Positions 59,495-64,000 of a stretch of 64,000 nt of DNA are shown here, in pieces. The DNA is taken from NCBI GenBank assembly GCA_024349245.1, contig JALDNG010000041.1, positions 7,960,501 through 8,024,500 of the forward strand, written 5' to 3'. Position 1 is the stretch's first letter. Each line of letters starts with the position of its first letter. The DNA comes from Neodontobutis hainanensis. Lineage: Eukaryota > Chordata > Actinopteri > Gobiiformes > Odontobutidae. The notes under the pieces were generated by a model. The model saw only the letters and a list, made by a program, of their open reading frames with translations, did not search any database and was not told the origin of the DNA. The translations under genes were made by a program, and so were the position numbers.

Positions 59495-61040
59495 AACCAC
59501 ATGGCTCTTGAATCCCGTTAGAGTGTGACCAGTGTGCACCGAGTGTACACCTCCCTAATCTACTGCTGATATATTAAATATGTTATGTCATATGTTGAAT
59601 CACCCTAAATCTTTTAGATACAGCAGGGGAAGAAGAACATTGAAGTCTTTTATTTATACAGTGGTACAATAGGTTTACATTCGTACATTTAAAATACAAA
59701 AACAATCAGCAATCATTTCAAAGAATAAATGTTCTCGTCTGATCATTTCCGACACAATCTCCTGAAAAGAGTTGTCTAAATAAGACAAACCTAGAGATTG
59801 TTGTATTTTGTACACTCACTATTGTCACTTCAGATCTGTTTAATCTGCCGTTCTTTGTTTATTGATAAAACTTATTATTAGCAGATTTAGAGGATAGAAC
59901 ACTGACATAGGACATTATAATCTGTCCGCTGTAAAAACAGACATTATTGCAATTAAAGCACGCTGGGAAAATTCAGTCACTGTCTACGTTCCCACAGTGA
60001 CAAACATAATTTCTAATATGAATGTATAGATTTAAGCTAGAAGAAATGCACTAAAGTAGGTGTACACTGACGTTATTTGTATTTATCATGAAAGTCTATA
60101 AGTTACATAGAAAATGCACAGAGCACCGTAGATACTCACTTTTTCACTTTTTTTTGTGTAATGAAGATGCACTGTTGTGGTCAAGAGAATTTCAGACTTA
60201 AATGCCATTCATCTAAACCTAATAGTTTCCTTTTGGGGCGTAATGTAATGGACACATTTATAGCTGGTGCACTGTGGTGGTGCCATTGAAACTGTAGCAA
60301 TGATAGAAAGGAAAAAATTATGTTAAGGATTAAATGTTTGGGTCAAGAGTGTCTGATCTTGAAAAAAGCCAGTCTGAAGGGATCAGAAGATGTCTCTTTA
60401 TAATCAAGTACTGTTATAAAATATGAACTTTCTCAAGACCATAGACTGTATAGAAAGATGGACAGTGGCTGTACAAGACCCGAGCCCTTCCACATGGTTT
60501 AGGAAAAGCAAACCTATGTTTTAAAATACTTTCATATTTTTGCTCAGTAGTGGTATAAACAGTGTTGTGTTGTTAAATCTTTTTATATACAGTTTATGGT
60601 CTAAAGTGTTCATTCCATACCTGTGTTTGTTTAAATTATTTCTGAATAAGAATGTATTTTGGAAAAAAGATTAAAGAAAATGTTGGAACATTTTATTTAA
60701 TATTGAATTATTTAAAAACTAAAAGTATTGTAGCCTATGTTGTTTATCAAAAGACCAAGTAATACTATGGTCTGAAGCACATTTTCAACAAATGTGAAGT
60801 CTGTAAAAGACAATCCACTAAGCTGAAGTCTTTGTATTTTTTTGTTAAACGTTCTAGTCATGAATCAAATTTAACTTTGAATTTGTAAATGTTAAATCAT
60901 GCTGATGTTTCTTGTTCCATGTTTTGATTTGAAGGACATTTATATTAAATAAGTTAACAATATGCAGATTTATTATGTTTATGACACAGATGCATTTAAC
61001 CTACGGCAGAGATTTTAATAAAGAAATGGCTGATCTAAAT
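59495..61040 (+). other. prkab1: Probable PRKAB1 3' UTR
   Basis: Non-coding and AT-rich. AATAAA signals at 59724-59729 (short form) and 61017-61022 (long form) are candidate ends. The extent is inferred. Confidence 0.45.
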
Positions 61041-62112
61041 GCAATACAGTAGTCAAAAATATGTTTCCTATAATTCATAACTTTGCCAAAATGTTTTCTT
61101 ACATTACTCTTAAAACACGTCCTTTCAATATTTTATTGTTGTCCAGACACTAACACAGTTCAGTTCCCTTCATTTTAACTTCAATAATCCACAGTTGTTA
61201 GGTCTGTACACATAAGATGATTCAGACTTAGACTGTACAATTAATCAGTCTTATGACAGTCAGGAAGAAGGAGTTCTCGAGGTATTCTGTCCTGCAGCTC
61301 ACTCATCTATGTTGGTCCATGTTGTTCAGTATAGCATCCTTCCTCTGTGTGTTGGTCCTCTGCTTCAACCAGAGTCTCCAAACGAATGCCTATATTTGAA
61401 CCAGCCCTCATTTAGTATTTCAAGGCAATTACTCAGTTCTGCAGGGATTGGGGCATGTTTTAGTTGGAATTGATTGACCTCCTTCAAAACTGGCGTGCAC
61501 CTACTTGACTCACTACAGGTTAACTCCATATTAAGTGGCTCATAAATTAGCCAGTGCAGTATAAAAGGAAAAAAAATCTGACATTTTAACATCAATGTTG
61601 TTTGTAATCATAAAGTACTAGTGTCATTACCCAGTGTTGGTGTGTTGTCAGCTGTAACCGTCTAGAAAAAGTGGAATGGGGACGGCCTGCCAAAGTAAAA
61701 CATTCATGTATCTGATGGAAAATGTTAAACCAGTCCTCTTCACAGCTGTTGCTATTTCTGGCATTATCAACAAAGCACTGGTCTTCAAGTCTGGGATTTT
61801 CCATGTCCTTCCACATGTGCTACATAGATTTTTTTAGACCTTTAAAGTCCAAGGATCAATAGCTTATCCACATGGGACTAAAAAATCAATAATTATAATA
61901 ATATAGCAAAGGGAATAGATTATGTTGTTAAAGGCTGCACAATCTCAGTAACAGACTCAGTAACTCACGGGTAAGTTCAAAGTTCAAGACAGCAGAGGTA
62001 TTCAAAAACACAAGGGTCACACACAGAAAAGCTGCGTTTACCCATTACTGGGAAGATTGTCTGGAAAGCTGACACACGGGGACAAGATGATCTGCAGAGA
62101 ACAATGGGAAGG

Positions 62113-62114
<2 letters not shown>

Positions 62115-62180
<66 letters not shown>
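62115..62180. repeat. (GT)33 microsatellite
   Basis: 33 uninterrupted GT units, followed by GGGG. Confidence 0.97.
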
Positions 62181-62183
<3 letters not shown>

Positions 62184-62309
62184 GTGATCTGAAACAAGAC
62201 ACAAGGTGAATATCAAAATATTACAGTAAATAACAAAGACTGAAAACAAAAACATAACCTTAAGAGCTGGACATTCATTTTGTTTGCAAATTGAAGTAGG
62301 TCTGGAGCC

Positions 62310-62339
62310 CCTCCCATTCAAACATGTTTGAATGGGAGG
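62310..62339. repeat. Perfect 30-bp palindrome
   Basis: CCTCCCATTCAAACA is followed directly by its exact reverse complement, centred on CATG between 62324 and 62325. The core AAACATGTTT fits the p53-family half-site RRRCWWGYYY. Confidence 0.9.
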
Positions 62340-62940
62340 TAAAAATCCTTTACCTCAAATGGGGCGGGCTTCATGCAGTGGTCTGTTTCTGGGTTAATGT
62401 TTGTTGGTTCAAAGGCAATATGCAGTGTTGGGCACTGCCCATGAATTCTGAATGTATTGTCTATAATTCTTAAATTCAGAAGAAGTAGCTTTGATCTTTT
62501 TGAGCCCAGTTATTGAAAAGCTTTGATTTTGCTTATTGTAATTTATATATATTGGTGCTTTTTTATTGGTGCTTTTTGGCAATGTCCAAAAAGTCCAGAA
62601 GCCACATTAATGCCAACAGACTCTGATTTTATTTTAGAAAACACATAGGGACTAAAATCAGTCGTAAAATAACAGTGAAAGATTTCATGAGTAGGATTCC
62701 TGGAAGTAAATAATTTTGCAATAAATGTCTTAAGAAAGATGGCTTGTGGATACATGGTTAAACCCACTCTACCTGTGGCTAGTCAGCAAACTTCATAATG
62801 ATCACATTGTTGTGAGATATTTCATCCTCTGTGTTTTATGATAAAATTGTAGTTTTGCATTTCCTCTCAGGGGAGTCCCTCGCCCCGGGGCTGGGTAACT
62901 TTTCATTCAAGTGTACATTCAACTCATGGCGCTGTTCAGA

Positions 62941-63105
62941 GAGCGTGAGAGTTTTTGCCTTCCTTTACACCTGCCGCGTTTGTACGAGGTGAAACCCTCC
63001 ACAAAATAAACATATCAGCAGCTGATGGGGCTGCACTCAAGGTCTCTGTTCAATAAATAGGGGGCCCCATCCCAGTGAGAGCCACTCTGACCACAGGAGA
63101 CCACC
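62941..63105 (+). promoter_or_regulatory. pla2g1b: Probable PLA2G1B promoter and 5' UTR
   Basis: A TATA-like AATAAATAG at about 63052-63060 lies 46 bp before the ATG, so transcription probably starts near 63085. E-boxes CACCTG (62968-62973) and CAGCTG (63019-63024) are upstream. Pancreatic acinar genes are typically driven through E-box-containing PTF1 sites, but I do not see a complete PTF1 motif. Confidence 0.45.
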
Positions 63106-63154
63106 ATGAAGACCGCTCCGGTTCTCTTTCTTTTGGCTGTAAGCCTTTCTGTTG
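63106..63154 (+). CDS. pla2g1b: pla2g1b exon 1 (signal peptide)
   Basis: Start ATG in good context (CCACCATGA). 16 codons plus one base, encoding most of the signal peptide. Donor GTGAGT. Confidence 0.94.
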
Positions 63155-63595
63155 GTGAGTAGATCTTGACATAAATGGATATCATTGATTCATTTTTACA
63201 AACACTAACTCATGCTGTTTGTTGTATTTCAGCTTACTCCTTGAATTACAAAGCTCTTCATCAGTTCCGAAAAATGATCTTGTGTGTGTTGCCTAATAGC
63301 TGGCCTGCGCTGGACTACGCAGACTATGGCTGCTATTGTGGAAAGGGAGGCTCTGGCACTCCTGTGGACGAACTGGACGAGTAATCTTTTTTATCCACTC
63401 AGAATAAATCAGTAGAGGCTTTATTTAATCGTCATAACTCATAAAATCATTGTGATTTCAGATGCTGCCAGGTGCACGACCAGTGCTACAGTGATGCCAT
63501 GCAGCATCCTGACTGCTGGCCCATCTTCGACAACCCTTACACCGAGATTTATGCCTACAGCTGCGACAAAGAAAACAAGAAGATCTCCTGCCTAA
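63106..63595 (+). CDS. pla2g1b: Pancreatic-type phospholipase A2 (group IB), 5' part of the gene
   Basis: Exons 63106-63154, 63233-63380 and 63462-63595 are in frame; the gene continues past the right edge. The product is a secreted digestive enzyme that releases the sn-2 fatty acid from phospholipids in a calcium-dependent way. A signal peptide (MKTAPVLFLLAVSLSVA, residues 1-17) precedes a short propeptide (YSLNYK) and a mature chain starting ALHQFRKM. In mature numbering the calcium loop is Tyr25-Gly-Cys-Tyr-Cys-Gly-Lys-Gly-Gly33, the catalytic pair is His48-Asp49 (CCQVHDQCY), and Tyr52 is present. Cys11 and the propeptide are group IB traits, which separate it from group II enzymes. The DNPYTEIYAYSC segment is also typical. 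The last exon or exons with the remaining disulfides are outside the window. Confidence 0.95.
63233..63380 (+). CDS. pla2g1b: pla2g1b exon 2
   Basis: Acceptor ATTTCAG. Encodes the propeptide, the N-terminal helix, the calcium loop and GGSGTPVDELD. The donor GTAATC at 63381 is imperfect but restores the frame with the next exon. Confidence 0.94.
63462..63595 (+). CDS. pla2g1b: pla2g1b exon 3
   Basis: Acceptor GATTTCAG. Encodes CCQVHDQCYSDAM and DNPYTEIYAYSC to ISCL. Donor GTAAGT at 63596, phase 1. Confidence 0.93.
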
Positions 63596-64000
63596 GTAAG
63601 TAGATATTAAGATCAAACATGTCTAAATGATAGGACCTAAAGAGTTAGTGTTGGAATGTTACACAGAGGAAGACAGTGAATATTAAGAAATTATAAGCTA
63701 ATTGGCCCTCCCAATTTACAGTTCCCACGGCCATTCAGATATAAATTCTGATTGGTTTGCAGTAGTTGTCACACCCTCCTGAAAATTATACTAGACTTCT
63801 TCTTCATTCATAGAAAATTAAGTTTGAAGACCTGCCAGACTAGTGCATTTCTAAAACGTCTGTGTGCGGACTCTGTTTTTTTTTACTGATCCTCTTCCAT
63901 TAACTGCACGAGAAGCAAACTCAACATTGCTACCAGAGAAGCATAAAGGATCAGGACATTTAAGAACCATTTTGTTTATAAATTTAAAAACTCATCAATA
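63596..64000 (+). other. pla2g1b: pla2g1b intron 3, running off the window
   Basis: No further exon with the expected Cys-rich C-terminal motif is seen before the edge. Confidence 0.8.

Larger units (their letters stand above)
61041..62940. other. Intergenic DNA between PRKAB1 and the phospholipase gene
   Basis: No supported gene. Notable contents are the (GT)33 run at 62115-62180 and a perfect 30-bp palindrome at 62310-62339. Confidence 0.65.

Noticed and set aside
61977..62321. 114-codon minus-strand open frame with a Thr-His repeat
   Set aside because: The repeat is the translated (GT)33 microsatellite. There is no other support.

Overview
The window is vertebrate nuclear DNA, almost certainly from a teleost fish. 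It holds large intron-split genes with GT-AG junctions, AT-rich introns full of fish-type SINEs, Tc1-like elements and small inverted-repeat transposons, and protein sequences that read as fish orthologues of known vertebrate genes. Nothing in it is prokaryotic. All three protein genes and the tRNA genes lie on the + strand.

Layout. Positions 1-13775 are non-coding (upstream region and probably the 5' non-coding part of PHF24) and contain a broken Tc1-like transposon at 11455-12533. PHF24 (the PHD finger protein also called GINIP) occupies 13776-36721 in seven coding exons that join in frame to 410 codons plus stop. Its introns carry several SINEs, a nested inverted-repeat element, and a shortened Tc1/mariner-IS630-type transposon with an intact two-exon remnant of its transposase gene. 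After the probable PHF24 3' UTR comes the most striking part of the window, 41092-47240: a tandem array of 22 elongator tRNA-Met (anticodon CAT) genes or relics. Much of it is organised as a four-gene block repeated with an exact 1,072-bp period. About 6.5 kb of repeat-rich intergenic DNA follows.

PRKAB1 (AMP-activated protein kinase subunit beta-1) follows, with a promoter near 53780, 5' non-coding exons, and seven coding exons from 55250 to 59494 (269 aa). The last gene is pancreatic phospholipase A2 (PLA2G1B-like), starting at 63106 and running off the right edge; its first three exons are present.

The genes do not form one pathway. PHF24 is a neuronal regulator of Gi signalling, PRKAB1 a ubiquitous energy-sensing subunit, and PLA2G1B a secreted digestive enzyme. 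In human, PRKAB1 and PLA2G1B lie near each other on 12q24 while PHF24 is on 9p13, so the tRNA array sits between two segments that are not neighbours in mammals. The most interesting observations are the higher-order structure and internal sequence classes of the tRNA-Met array, a one-residue CBM insertion in PRKAB1 like that of the beta-2 isoform, a canonical EF-hand loop in fish PHF24, and the split-transposase element in PHF24 intron 5.
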